Positions 30,440-39,841 are shown, numbered from the stretch's first letter. The stretch is DNA of 64,000 nt from Chromobacterium haemolyticum (GCF_002081825.1 NZ_MUKU01000010.1:62001-126000); one strand, 5' to 3'. Program-made: numbers and translations. Notes: a model not told the origin generated them from the letters alone.

Positions 30440-33400
30440 TTGGCGTTGAACGCGCAGGTTGCGATTGCCGCACCGGATTTTCAGCTGCTGTTCGAACGGG
30501 CGCCCGGCCTGTATTTAGTGCTGGATACCGATTTCAACGTTATCGCCGCCAGCGATATTTACCTGCAGACGACCTTGACCCGGCGCGAGTCCATCCTGGG
30601 GCGCAATCTGTTCGACATCTTTCCGGTCAATCCCGCCGAGCCGGAAGGCGAGGGCTCGCGTAATCTGCGCATTTCTTTGCAGCGCGTGCTGGCCACCGGC
30701 GTCGAGGACAGCATGGCGATGCAGAAATACGATATCCCGCGGCCGGATGGCAGTTTCGAAGAGCGTTATTGGAGTCCGACCAATTGGCCGGTGAAGCGCG
30801 CAGACGGCAGCGTGGCCTGCATCATTCACAGCGCGCAGGACGTCAGCGAGTTCGTGCGCTTGCGGGGCAAGAACGCAGTGCCAGATTTTCCCGTCGAATG
30901 GTTGAAGAATGACGCGGCGGCGCTAGAAGCCGAAATGGTGAATCAGCACGCGCAGATCGCCCGTGCCAACACCGATTTGAAGGAGTCGAATAGCGAATTG
31001 GCCCGCTTGAATCAGCAAATGCGGGAGCTGGACCAGATGAAGACGCGATTTTTCGCCAACGTCAGTCATGAGCTGCGCACGCCGCTGACGCTGATTCTGG
31101 GGCAGGTCGAACGTTTTTTGTCCGGGCAAGCCGAGCCGGGCGAGGCTCCCAATCTATCGCTGATCCAGAGGCAGGCGCGCATGTTGTTGCAGCAGGTGAA
31201 CGATTTGTTGGACGTGGCCAAGCTGGACGCCGGGGAGTTGAAGCTGCGTTATGTGCAGCTGGATCTGGCCGAGTTAGTGCGCCACGTGGCTTCTTATTTC
31301 GGTTCTCTGGCCAGCGACCGACACATCGATTACCAAGTGGCCGCGCCGACAACGGCGCCGGCTCAGGTGGATGCGATCAAGCTGCAACGGGTTTTATTGA
31401 ACCTGTTGTCCAATGCCTTCAAATTTACGCCGGACGGCGGTCATATTCAGATCGCGTTGGAACTGCGAGGGCGGCAGGCCGACATTCGGGTGCGGGACAA
31501 TGGGCCGGGGGTGCCGGCCGAGATGCGCGACAAGGTTTTTGAGCGCTTCGTGCAAGTGGAGGACGGCGATTACGGCCGCCATGGCGGCACTGGGCTGGGC
31601 CTGGCCATCGTCAAGGAGTTCATCGAACTGCACCATGGCGACGTGCGTTTGTCCGCGGCGGAGGGCGGCGGCGCCTTGTTCCGACTGACCCTGCCCTTGG
31701 AGGCGCCGGCGGGAACGCCGGTGGTGTCGGAATATTTGCGGCTGGATGATCTGCTGGCCGGCGGCGCGGTGCCCTTACCGGCGCCGCAAGTGGGCGAGAC
31801 CACGGCCTTGCCGGACAAGGGCGGCCAGGCGTTGGTGCTGTTGGTGGAAGACAACAGCGATATGAGCGCCTTCATCGCCGGCGCGCTGGGCAAACACTAT
31901 CGAGTCATGACGGCGCCGGAGGGCGGCCGCGGTTTGCAATTGGCGTTGAGCGAGCAGCCGGACTTGATCATTAGCGACCTCATGATGCCGGGCATGGGTG
32001 GCGAAGAGCTGGTGTCGGCGCTGCGCGGCAACCGGCAGACCGAGGACATTCCGGTGGTGATGCTGTCGGCGCGGGCCGACGATTCGTTGCGGCTGCGAAT
32101 GCTGCAGAACAGCGTACAGGAGTTCTTGTTCAAGCCGTTTTCAGTGGCGGAGCTGCTGGCGCGGGTGGGGAGATTGATCGGAGAGCGGCGCCGCTCGGCG
32201 ATGCGTCTGAAGCAAGCGTTGTACGCGGCGGAGCAGATTGCCTGGGAGTTGGACCTGGTCGACGGAATCTTGCATGAGGAGGGGCCGGTGGGGCGGATTT
32301 TCGGACGGGCCGAAGATTATCGCCACGACAGCCTGGACGCCTTGCTGAGGCAAATCCATCCGGAGGATCTGGATGCGCTGCGCCGGCGCTGGCTGGCTTT
32401 GCCGGCGGAGGCCGGAGAGAGCCTGCACGAATGCCAGTTTCGCATCGCCGCGCCGGAGGAGGCGCCGGTCTGGATGCAGGTGAGCGCCAGCCTATGGCGA
32501 GACGAGCAGGGGCGGCCGCGGCGCGCGATGGGTTTTGCCCGCGACGTATCCACTCTGAAGCGTTCGCAACTTGATATCGAGTTTCTCGCCAAGCATGACA
32601 GTCTGACCCAACTGCCCAACCGGGTGCAGCTGAATGAGCGGCTGCAATGGAGCTTGAGGAATCATCAGCGCTCGGGACGGCGCTTGTACCTGCTATTGGT
32701 CGATTTGGACGATTTTCGCCTTATCAACGACAACCTGGGGCATGAGGTGGGGGACCGCCTATTGCGCATCGTGGCCGAACGGCTGCGCGCTTGCGTGCGC
32801 GGGCATGACCTTTTGTTCCGCATCGGGGGCGACGAGTTTGTGGCTTTGGCCGAAAACGCCGCGGACGGCGATGCCGACAGCCTGGCTGAACAAATGCTGG
32901 CGGCGCTGGCGGCGCCGTGTCAGGACGGAGATCACCGTTATTTTTTGTCCGCCAGCATTGGCGTTAGCTGCTGCCCCTGCGACGCCGACACGCCGGAGGG
33001 TTTGATGCGCGACGCCGATATGGCGATGTATCGCGCCAAGTACGCAGGCAAGAACGGCTATTGTTTCTTCTCCGAGGATATGGCCGACGGCGTGCGTCAG
33101 CGCCTGCAGATCGAAACCGGCCTGCGCCAGGCGCTGCAGCGGCAGGAACTGAGGTTGGAGTACCAGCCGCAATTGACGCTGCGCAGCCAAGACATGTTGG
33201 GGGTGGAGGCCTTGTTGCGCTGGGAGTTGGATGGGCGCAGGCAATCGCCGGCCGAGTTCATCGCCATCGCCGAAAAGACCGGCCTGATCATCGATATCGA
33301 CGAATACGTGTTCCGCAATGTCTGCAAGCAGGTCGTGACCTGGCGAGGGCAGGGGCTGCCGCCCTGGCGCGTCAGCGTCAATCTGTCGGCGCGCTTCTTC

Positions 33401-33865
33401 GGTTTGCCGGACGCCGTATCGCGCTTGCGCGTGATCGCAGAAGAAAGCGGGGCGCCGCCGGAGCAACTGTGCCTGGAAATCACCGAGGGCACCTTGATGG
33501 ACGCGGACAGCGCGATGAAGGCGCTGCCGACGCTCAAGCGCATGGGCTTTCACGTCAGCGTGGATGATTTCGGCACCGGCTTTTCCTCATTGTCCTACCT
33601 TAAGCGGCTGCCCATCGATGAATTGAAGATAGACCGCAGCTTCATCATTCGGCTGGATAGCGACGAGCGCGATCTGGCGATGGTGGCGGCCATCGTGTCG
33701 ATGGCCGAAAGCCTGAGCCTGCAAGTGCTGGCCGAAGGCGTGGAGACCGAGTCCCAGCACGCCTTGCTGCTGGCGCGCGGCTGTCATAGCGGTCAGGGCT
33801 ATCTGTATTCGCGATCTTTGCCGGCCGAGGAGCTGGTGGCCTGGTGGCGCAGCCGTTTCGAGTAA
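30440..33865 (+). CDS. Hybrid histidine kinase/receiver/GGDEF/EAL signalling protein
   Basis: 1141 aa from TTG 30440, with a perfect AGGAGG five nt upstream. Order: PAS (~10-140), coiled coil (~160-200), HisKA with His210 in FANVSHELRTPL, HATPase (~310-425, GGTGLGLAIVKEF), receiver (~460-580, phospho-Asp near 512 in ISDLMMPGMGG), PAS (~590-705), GGDEF (intact GGDEF near 797) and EAL (EALLRW near 922, LEITEGTL, DDFGTGFSSLSYL). No membrane segment, so cytoplasmic. Both c-di-GMP domains keep catalytic motifs, so synthesis or hydrolysis could be set by phosphorylation. It ends directly against the convergent binding-protein gene. Confidence 0.92.
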   Translation: MALNAQVAIAAPDFQLLFERAPGLYLVLDTDFNVIAASDIYLQTTLTRRESILGRNLFDIFPVNPAEPEGEGSRNLRISLQRVLATGVEDSMAMQKYDIPRPDGSFEERYWSPTNWPVKRADGSVACIIHSAQDVSEFVRLRGKNAVPDFPVEWLKNDAAALEAEMVNQHAQIARANTDLKESNSELARLNQQMRELDQMKTRFFANVSHELRTPLTLILGQVERFLSGQAEPGEAPNLSLIQRQARMLLQQVNDLLDVAKLDAGELKLRYVQLDLAELVRHVASYFGSLASDRHIDYQVAAPTTAPAQVDAIKLQRVLLNLLSNAFKFTPDGGHIQIALELRGRQADIRVRDNGPGVPAEMRDKVFERFVQVEDGDYGRHGGTGLGLAIVKEFIELHHGDVRLSAAEGGGALFRLTLPLEAPAGTPVVSEYLRLDDLLAGGAVPLPAPQVGETTALPDKGGQALVLLVEDNSDMSAFIAGALGKHYRVMTAPEGGRGLQLALSEQPDLIISDLMMPGMGGEELVSALRGNRQTEDIPVVMLSARADDSLRLRMLQNSVQEFLFKPFSVAELLARVGRLIGERRRSAMRLKQALYAAEQIAWELDLVDGILHEEGPVGRIFGRAEDYRHDSLDALLRQIHPEDLDALRRRWLALPAEAGESLHECQFRIAAPEEAPVWMQVSASLWRDEQGRPRRAMGFARDVSTLKRSQLDIEFLAKHDSLTQLPNRVQLNERLQWSLRNHQRSGRRLYLLLVDLDDFRLINDNLGHEVGDRLLRIVAERLRACVRGHDLLFRIGGDEFVALAENAADGDADSLAEQMLAALAAPCQDGDHRYFLSASIGVSCCPCDADTPEGLMRDADMAMYRAKYAGKNGYCFFSEDMADGVRQRLQIETGLRQALQRQELRLEYQPQLTLRSQDMLGVEALLRWELDGRRQSPAEFIAIAEKTGLIIDIDEYVFRNVCKQVVTWRGQGLPPWRVSVNLSARFFGLPDAVSRLRVIAEESGAPPEQLCLEITEGTLMDADSAMKALPTLKRMGFHVSVDDFGTGFSSLSYLKRLPIDELKIDRSFIIRLDSDERDLAMVAAIVSMAESLSLQVLAEGVETESQHALLLARGCHSGQGYLYSRSLPAEELVAWWRSRFE

Positions 33866-34642
33866 TCAGGGGGCGGGCGGATTGATGCCGGGCACGGCCT
33901 CGCCGGGCAGCCAGCGCCGGTACAAGGAGGCGAAGCTGCCGTCGCGCTTCATCTCGTCCAGCGCCTGCTGCCAGGCTTTGATCACCGCATCCGGCGTCTG
34001 GCGGGAAAAGGCGATGTAACCGTAGGTGTGGGAGAAGGTCAGCGCTTTGCGTACCTGAGAGGGGTCGAAGCCCTGTTGCCGTAGTTGGTGGGGCAGGGTG
34101 GTGTTTTCACTGACGATGACATCGGCGCGCTTGCGCATCAGCATGGTCAGCAGTTGATCTGGAGTGGCGACGGTGGCCAGGTTGGAGAAATTCTGCGCGC
34201 TCAGCAGCTGTTGCAGATACCAGTCCCGCACCACCATGATCTGCGGCAATTTGCGAGCGTCGTCCAGCGTCTGCAGCTTGATCGGGCTGTCCCGTCGCAC
34301 GAATAGGCAGCCCAGGGTTTCGGTGACCGGGCCCACCCACTTGAACATGCGTTCCCGTTCCGGGGTGCGATTGGTGTTGAACAGCACGGTGTTCGGCTGC
34401 TGTTGCGCTTGGCGGTAGCCGCGCGCCCAGGGCACAACCGAAATGGGGTCGTGGTTGCCGACGCGGCGTTGTATGCCTTGAACCACCTCCACCACCAGGC
34501 CGGCGGCCTTGCCGTCTTGCTCAAACGTCAGAGGCGGATCATCCTCGGTGAGGATGTCCAGCGCGGGACCCGGCGCGGCCCGCGGTTGCGTGGCGGCAAG
34601 GCAGGTCAAAAGCAGGGCAAGCAGGCAGTGACGGCGGGTCAT
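33866..34642 (-). CDS. Periplasmic amino-acid-type (SBP family 3) binding protein
   Basis: 258 aa from ATG 34642; the frame extends to 34690, but the signal peptide starts at MTRRHCLLALLLTCLAA. The mature part (LDILTEDDPPLTFEQDGKAAGLVVEVVQ) is the start of an SBP_bac_3 domain, with further typical strands in the second half. No ABC permease or ATPase is adjacent. Such orphan binding proteins are frequent next to c-di-GMP genes, and here the stop abuts that of the convergent GGDEF-EAL gene. A ligand-sensing link between the two is only an inference. Confidence 0.8.
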   Translation of the reverse strand: MTRRHCLLALLLTCLAATQPRAAPGPALDILTEDDPPLTFEQDGKAAGLVVEVVQGIQRRVGNHDPISVVPWARGYRQAQQQPNTVLFNTNRTPERERMFKWVGPVTETLGCLFVRRDSPIKLQTLDDARKLPQIMVVRDWYLQQLLSAQNFSNLATVATPDQLLTMLMRKRADVIVSENTTLPHQLRQQGFDPSQVRKALTFSHTYGYIAFSRQTPDAVIKAWQQALDEMKRDGSFASLYRRWLPGEAVPGINPPAP

Positions 34643-34829
34643 GTCGATGGCGCTTTGTATTCTGGCTGTCCGCTTTGACTGTAGCGGCAATTTGCGCCGG
34701 GCTCAAATTTCGGCCTTGTCCGCGGCGCGAATATGAATATGCATAATCGATGGTTTGTTTTTTGCGCTTATTCGCTTAACCTTCGTTTCTGATACTGAAG
34801 ATGCCATGCAGTTTGATAAGGAAATGCCG

Positions 34830-36413
34830 ATGAACAAGCAATTGACGCTGTTGGCCTTGGCCCTGGCGCCGACCCTGGCGCTGGCCGCGCGCCCGTTGAC
34901 CGTGTGCACGGACGCCAATCCGGAAGGTTTCGACGTGGTGCAGTACAACTCCCTCGTCACCACCAACGCGTCGGCGGACGTGCTGATGAATCGCTTGGTC
35001 GAATACGATCCGGCCGCTCGCAAAGTGGTGCCGGGGCTGGCTGCCAGTTGGCAGATCAGCGAGGACGGCCTCAGCTATACCTTCAAGTTGCGGCCCAATG
35101 TCGCGTTCCACGTCACCGATTACTTCAAGCCTGGCCGCAAGCTGACGACCGACGACGTAGTGTTTACTTTCGAACGCATGCTCAACCCCGCGCACCCTTG
35201 GTACAAGAGCGCGCCGAACGGTTATCCGCACGCACAGGCTATGCAGTTCCCCAAGCTGATCAAGGCCGTGCAGAAGGTAGACGCCAATACCGTGCGGTTC
35301 GAGCTGAACTATCCGGAAGCCACTTTCCTGTCCAGCCTGACCATGGGTTTCGCATCGATCTATTCAGCCGAATACGCCGGGCAGTTGCTGGCGGCCGGCC
35401 GTCAGACGGACTTGAACGCCAAGCCCATCGGTACCGGCCCTTTTGTCTTCCGCAGCTTCCAGAAGGACGCGGTGGTGCGCTATGCGCCGAACCCCGGCTA
35501 TTGGGGAGCCAAACCCAAGATCGGCGCGCTGATCTACGCGATCACTCCTGATTCGGCTGTGCGCGTACAGAAACTGAAGGCGGGAGAATGCCAGCTGGCC
35601 TTGTCGCCCAAGCCGCAGGATGTGTTGGCTGCCAAGGGCGATTCCAAGCTGAAGGTGTTGCAGACCCCGGCCTTCATGACGGCTTTCATTGCCTTCAACA
35701 GTCAGAAAAAGCCGCTGAACAATCCCTTGGTGCGACAGGCGCTCAACCTGGCTTTCGACAAGAGCAGCTATCTGAAAACGGTATTCGACAATACCGCCAC
35801 CGCAGCGGACCTGCCTTATCCGCCTAATACCTGGAGCTATAACAAGGGCGTGAAACCTTATCCCTACGATACGGCGCGCGCCAAGAAGCTGTTGGCCCAG
35901 GCCGGCTATCCCGACGGTTTCGAAACCACGGTATGGGTGCGGCCCAGCGGCAGCACGTTGAACCCCAATCCCAAAGCAGGCGCCGAGCTATTGCAATCAG
36001 ATCTGGCCAAGATAGGCGTCAAGGTGCAGATCAAGGTGATTGAGTGGGGGGAACTGATCAAGCGCGCCAAAGCCGGAGAGCATGAGCTATTGTTCATGGG
36101 TTGGGCCGGCGACAATGGCGACCCGGACAACTTCCTGACCCCGCAGTTTTCCTGCTCGGCGGTACAGTCCGGCACCAATTTCGCGCGTTTCTGCGACGCG
36201 AAACTGGACAAATTGATCAGCGACGGCAAGAAAAGCAGCGACTTCGCGCAGCGCGCCAAGTTGTATCTGGCGGCGCAGAAGTTGATACAGGAACAAGCCT
36301 TGTGGCTGCCGTTGGCGCATCCTACCGCTTACGCATTGGCAAGCAAGGGTTTGAGCGGCTATGCGGTTAGCCCGTTTGGACGGGTGGACTTTGGGCAAGC
36401 GCAGTTGAATTAA
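34830..36413 (+). CDS. Peptide-type (SBP family 5) ABC binding protein
   Basis: 527 aa from ATG 34830 with AAGGAA about 8 nt upstream; upstream in-frame starts lack a ribosome-binding site. Signal peptide ~1-20 (LTLLALALAPTLALAA). The mature part follows the DppA/OppA fold, with LTVCTDANPEGFDVVQYNS at the start and VVPGLAASWQISEDGLSYTFKLRPNV after it. Dipeptide or similar ligand inferred. No dpp/opp permease genes are in the window, so it must share a transporter encoded elsewhere. Confidence 0.88.
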   Translation: MNKQLTLLALALAPTLALAARPLTVCTDANPEGFDVVQYNSLVTTNASADVLMNRLVEYDPAARKVVPGLAASWQISEDGLSYTFKLRPNVAFHVTDYFKPGRKLTTDDVVFTFERMLNPAHPWYKSAPNGYPHAQAMQFPKLIKAVQKVDANTVRFELNYPEATFLSSLTMGFASIYSAEYAGQLLAAGRQTDLNAKPIGTGPFVFRSFQKDAVVRYAPNPGYWGAKPKIGALIYAITPDSAVRVQKLKAGECQLALSPKPQDVLAAKGDSKLKVLQTPAFMTAFIAFNSQKKPLNNPLVRQALNLAFDKSSYLKTVFDNTATAADLPYPPNTWSYNKGVKPYPYDTARAKKLLAQAGYPDGFETTVWVRPSGSTLNPNPKAGAELLQSDLAKIGVKVQIKVIEWGELIKRAKAGEHELLFMGWAGDNGDPDNFLTPQFSCSAVQSGTNFARFCDAKLDKLISDGKKSSDFAQRAKLYLAAQKLIQEQALWLPLAHPTAYALASKGLSGYAVSPFGRVDFGQAQLN

Positions 36414-36418
36414 GCTAG

Positions 36419-36443
36419 GTGGACTGGCCGCTTGCGGCTGGTC
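36419..36443 (+). terminator. Stem-loop terminator after the peptide-binding protein
   Basis: An 11-bp stem (GGACTGGCCGC with GCGGCTGGTCC, two G-U pairs) with a short loop, starting 7 nt after the stop. The T-run is weak (TTTT after GTCAGG), so termination may be partial. Confidence 0.55.
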
Positions 36444-37060
36444 CGTCAGGTTTTGTCAGCACCGGGCGCTAGACTCCGAGTAATGTTCGGATATGAACTT
36501 ATACGTGAGTATTTTCCCGTATTAAGTAATTCAGCATCGTATTTTTGTTGAAATGTTGTTTTAGCGTATTTATTTTTTCGATTAGAAACTGTCTGCTTCC
36601 TAAGAATGACATTGCTTGAGTGCGTGCTTGTTATCTTGAGCAGAAGCGTAGTGCGCAGAGAGCAGGTGGAAAGAGGGCTGGGAAGTCAAAGGCCGGTGCG
36701 AGCCATTGTCTTGGCTGTGGCGGTATTTTCCCCGCATCCGCGCCGATCTTGCCGCTATTTTACCGCGTTGCGCGGATGCCACGTCGGCCGCTAGATCACG
36801 GTGAATGCGGCAGGAAAGACAGTCTTTCATGCAAAATGTTCCAAATCATCAGAACTACGCAATTTAATAATAATTATTCTAATTTTTTCGACGTATTTTT
36901 AAGTGTTATTGGGAAATAATCTTAAAAAGAACAGCATTTTTCCCACCGTCTCTAGTTGAAACTACTCACTGGCCTATTTAGCGTGCGCTCACCCTCGCTT
37001 ATGGCAAAAGTTTCGCGTATCATCAAACCTTGGTTGGGATAAACATGACATAAGAATATA
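36444..37060. other. AT-rich gap without a supported gene
   Basis: About 615 bp, lower in GC than the surroundings (notably 36490-36600 and 36830-36945). It contains a perfect 9-bp inverted repeat (36734-36742 with 36771-36779) and a short palindrome GAAAGAC-A-GTCTTTC near 36814-36828. Short open frames in it have no ribosome-binding site or recognisable product. It presumably includes the promoter of the TetR gene. Confidence 0.55.
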
Positions 37061-37711
37061 ATGCAAACTAGACGAACACAACAAAGTCGTAGGGAGTCCA
37101 CCATTGGGAAACTGGTGGAAGCGGCCATCGAGTGTCTGCTGGAGTTTGGCTATCACGGTACCAGCGTGCAGTTGATCTGCAGCCGGGCCGGTGTCTCCCA
37201 GGGGGCCTTATTCCGCCATTTCGCCACCAAGAACGAACTGATGCTGCCGGTGGGGCGCAAGGTGGTCGACGATATTTTCGAGGCCGGCCTCAAGCTGGCG
37301 GCGGAAATGCCCGGCACGATGCCGGAAGAGGAGAGAATCGTCGCGCTGATGAAGGCCTTGGTGCTGTCGCCGCGCCACATCGTGTTGATGGAACTGCTGA
37401 TGGCGGCGCGAACCACCGCCGACTTGCGAGAAATCTTCCTGGCCAGCTCCAGCAACTACTTCCGCGACCGCTTCGTTGCGATGATGGCGTCGCTGTTTCC
37501 GCGTTACGCGATCTCTACCGGCTTCTTCGCCACTTTGTTGACCATGATGACCACCTTCCACGGCATGGCTTTGTACCGAATGCTGAACGAACATCCGGAA
37601 GGGGACAAAATGCGCGAACAGTGGTTGCTGACCGCCTTGCGCACCGAACTGGAGCGCATCCGCGCGGAAGGCGCTGATAGCCGTAACCCTTTGTACCAGC
37701 TTCCGTTCTAA
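37061..37711 (+). CDS. TetR/AcrR-family transcriptional regulator
   Basis: 216 aa. The N-terminal helix-turn-helix (~14-60) reads KLVEAAIECLLEFGYHGTSV then ICSRAGVSQGALFRHFATKN, the standard TetR DNA-binding pattern. The C-terminal ligand domain has no recognisable specificity. The stop overlaps that of the convergent kinase gene by 3 bases. The target is unknown; no efflux or enzyme gene is divergent from it, only the gap upstream. Confidence 0.9.
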   Translation: MQTRRTQQSRRESTIGKLVEAAIECLLEFGYHGTSVQLICSRAGVSQGALFRHFATKNELMLPVGRKVVDDIFEAGLKLAAEMPGTMPEEERIVALMKALVLSPRHIVLMELLMAARTTADLREIFLASSSNYFRDRFVAMMASLFPRYAISTGFFATLLTMMTTFHGMALYRMLNEHPEGDKMREQWLLTALRTELERIRAEGADSRNPLYQLPF

Positions 37712-39135
37712 ACCGCTTCGCCGCCGGTCGGGGGGAACTGCAGTTTGACGCTGAGCCCGCCTCCGGCGTTGCGGCTCAACTCCACCGCCGCTCCGTGCCG
37801 GTGAGCGATCTCCCTGACAATGGCCAAACCCAGGCCGCTCCCGCTGCTGGCTGCGCCGGCGATGCGATAAAAACGCAGCCATACCTTGTCTTGTTCCGTT
37901 TCGGCGATGCCGGGGCCGTTGTCGTCGACGCGCAGCCACGGCGCCGGCAACGCGCCGGCCGCGATCGTGATCCGCGCGTCGCCGTTGCCGGGATGGTAGC
38001 GGATGGCGTTGTCCAGCAGGTTGCCCAACAATTCCCGCAGCAGACCGGCGTTGCCGCGTATCCGCACCGTATCTTCTCCCTCGTAACCCAGATCCGCGCC
38101 TTGGCCGTGCGCCCAGGGCGCTTGCTCCAGTGCCCACTCCCGGACCCAGGCGGCGAGGTCCATGTCGTCCAGTTCGATGGCCTGGCCGTTGTCCGGCTCC
38201 ACCCGCGCCAGTTGCAATAGCTGGTGCACGCCATGACTGGCGCTGTCCAGCGAGGCGAGCAATTTGTCCAATTGTTGACGCAATGAAGATTCCTGCGCCT
38301 GGCGTCGCGCCAGCTCCGCCTGCGTCCTCATCACCGCCAGCGGCGTTTTCAACTGATGGGCGGCGTCGTCGATGAAGCGGCGGCGCGCCGCCTGCAATTT
38401 ATGCCAGCGCACGCCTTGCTGGTTCAGCGCTTCCACCAAGGGCGTCAACTCGGTGGGCAGCTCGCGGCTGGGCAGGGGGCTGAGATCGGTTTCCTTGCGG
38501 GCCACCACATTACGGGACAAACGACGCAAAGGGCGCAGGCTATGGCTGACCGCCAGCAGCACGATGGCGAGCATGATGACGCCGAGCAGCGCCTCCTGCG
38601 CCAGGGAGCCGATGAGCAGGGTGCGCGCCAGCTGTTCCCGAGACTCCGGCGTTTCCGCCACTTGTATCCATACGTCCTGGCTGCGCAGCGTGCTCATGTC
38701 GCGCACCGATAGCCTCAAGGTCAGCAAGCGCAGCGTTTCGCCGTGGTAGGGGATGTCCATGTAATCGGGCTGGTAGCGGATGGACTCGCGCCGGCGCGGC
38801 GGTGGCAGCGGCAAGTCGTCGTAGCCGGTGAGCAGCGTGCCGTCCGCTTGGCTGACGCGATAGAACACTTTGCCGGAGGCGTTGGACTCGAACATCTGCA
38901 AGGCGAAATAGGGGATGTCCACGCTGACGGCGCCGTCATGGGCGGCGACGCCGTCGGCGATGGCGCGGCCGGAGCTGAGCAACATGCGGTCGAAGGCGGT
39001 ATTGGCCGCCTGCAAGGCGCGGTTGTAAGTCATCCAGCCGTCCAGCGCCAGCATCAGCAGCAGCGGAATGGACAGCCCGAGCAGCAATTGCTTGCGCAAG
39101 CTGGCGGGTTTGAGGCGAGAGAGGGCGGTTCGCAT
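37708..39135 (-). CDS. tctE: Sensor histidine kinase, TctE type
   Basis: 475 aa. TM1 (~16-36) and TM2 (~178-200) flank a periplasmic sensor of the 2CSK_N type (YNRALQAANTAFDRMLLSSG, followed by the DIPYFALQMFESN block). The HisKA His is in DDAAHQLKTPLAVM, and the ATPase has N (LLGNLLDNAIRYH), G1 (DNGPGI) and G2 (GSGLGLAIVREI). TctE-like kinases sense tricarboxylates or related organic acids; the ligand here is not known. Its ATG directly follows the response-regulator stop (TAAATG). Confidence 0.88.
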   Translation of the reverse strand: MRTALSRLKPASLRKQLLLGLSIPLLLMLALDGWMTYNRALQAANTAFDRMLLSSGRAIADGVAAHDGAVSVDIPYFALQMFESNASGKVFYRVSQADGTLLTGYDDLPLPPPRRRESIRYQPDYMDIPYHGETLRLLTLRLSVRDMSTLRSQDVWIQVAETPESREQLARTLLIGSLAQEALLGVIMLAIVLLAVSHSLRPLRRLSRNVVARKETDLSPLPSRELPTELTPLVEALNQQGVRWHKLQAARRRFIDDAAHQLKTPLAVMRTQAELARRQAQESSLRQQLDKLLASLDSASHGVHQLLQLARVEPDNGQAIELDDMDLAAWVREWALEQAPWAHGQGADLGYEGEDTVRIRGNAGLLRELLGNLLDNAIRYHPGNGDARITIAAGALPAPWLRVDDNGPGIAETEQDKVWLRFYRIAGAASSGSGLGLAIVREIAHRHGAAVELSRNAGGGLSVKLQFPPTGGEAV

Positions 39136-39801
39136 TTATGGTGTGGTCAATAGGTAGCCCAGCCCGCGCAAGGTGACGATGGAAACCGGCTGGCCGGCCA
39201 GCTTTTTGCGCAAGCGGTGCACATAGATTTCAATGGCTTCGGCGCTGCCGCTTTCATCCAGGCCGAAAATCTTTTCCGATAGCTGGCTTTTGCCTATGGC
39301 CTTGCCGCCTTGCAACATCAACACTTCCAGTACCGCGTGTTCGCGCGGCGTCAAGTGTAGCGCGTCGCCGCTCAGCTGAAACTGGCGGCCGACGCTGTCG
39401 TAGCTGAGGGGGCCTAATTCCAGCAGCGGGCTTTCGCGGCCGTGGCTGCGGCGGATCAGCGCGCGCACCCGCGCCTCCAGTTCGTTGAGGTCGAAGGGCT
39501 TGGCCAGATAGTCGTCGGCACCCAGGTCCAGCCCGCGCACCCGCTCTTCCACCGAGCCGTGCGCGGTCAGTATCAGCACTGGCAACGTTTGCTTGCGGCC
39601 GCGCAGCCGGCGCAGCACTTCCCAGCCGTTGAGTTTGGGCAGGTCCAGATCCAGGATGGCCAGCGCGTAGTCCTGGGTGCGAAGCACATGATCGGCGTCG
39701 CTGCCGTTGAGCATGCAGTCCACGGCGAAGCCGGCTTGGCGCAAGGCCTGGGCCAGCGATTCGGACAAGGCCGGATTGTCTTCCACCAAGAGCAGGCGCA
39801 T
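39136..39801 (-). CDS. tctD: OmpR-family response regulator, TctD type
   Basis: 221 aa. The receiver (1-~115) has LLVEDNPALSESL, phospho-Asp in AILDLDLPKLNG and YLAKPFDLNEL. The C-terminal winged helix (~125-220) has HLTPREHAVLEVLM and YVHRLRKKL. It is cotranscribed with the kinase and divergent from an ABC transporter operon, 123 nt away. The direct repeat at 39813-39830 is a plausible binding site for it. Confidence 0.9.
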   Translation of the reverse strand: MRLLLVEDNPALSESLAQALRQAGFAVDCMLNGSDADHVLRTQDYALAILDLDLPKLNGWEVLRRLRGRKQTLPVLILTAHGSVEERVRGLDLGADDYLAKPFDLNELEARVRALIRRSHGRESPLLELGPLSYDSVGRQFQLSGDALHLTPREHAVLEVLMLQGGKAIGKSQLSEKIFGLDESGSAEAIEIYVHRLRKKLAGQPVSIVTLRGLGYLLTTP

Positions 39802-39812
39802 GGTTGGGTCAC

Positions 39813-39841
39813 TGAAAGCGGATTGAAAGCTTTACTCTAAT
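39813..39841 (+). promoter_or_regulatory. Candidate TctD operator/promoter of the ABC operon
   Basis: TGAAAGC occurs at 39813-39819 and again at 39824-39830, an 11-bp period typical of OmpR/PhoB-family sites. A -10-like TCTAAT lies at 39836-39841, so the first repeat occupies the -35 position, which otherwise lacks a TTGACA-like box. This suggests activator-dependent transcription of the gene starting at 39925. Confidence 0.45.

Noticed and set aside
33866-34642. Lipoprotein signal in the SBP family-3 protein
   Set aside because: The cysteine in LLLTC is preceded by T instead of G/A at -1 and the signal continues past it; an ordinary signal peptide fits better.
36606-36794. Small open frame of 62 codons in the AT-rich gap
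   Set aside because: No ribosome-binding site, no recognisable motif, and overlapping alternative frames of equal quality.
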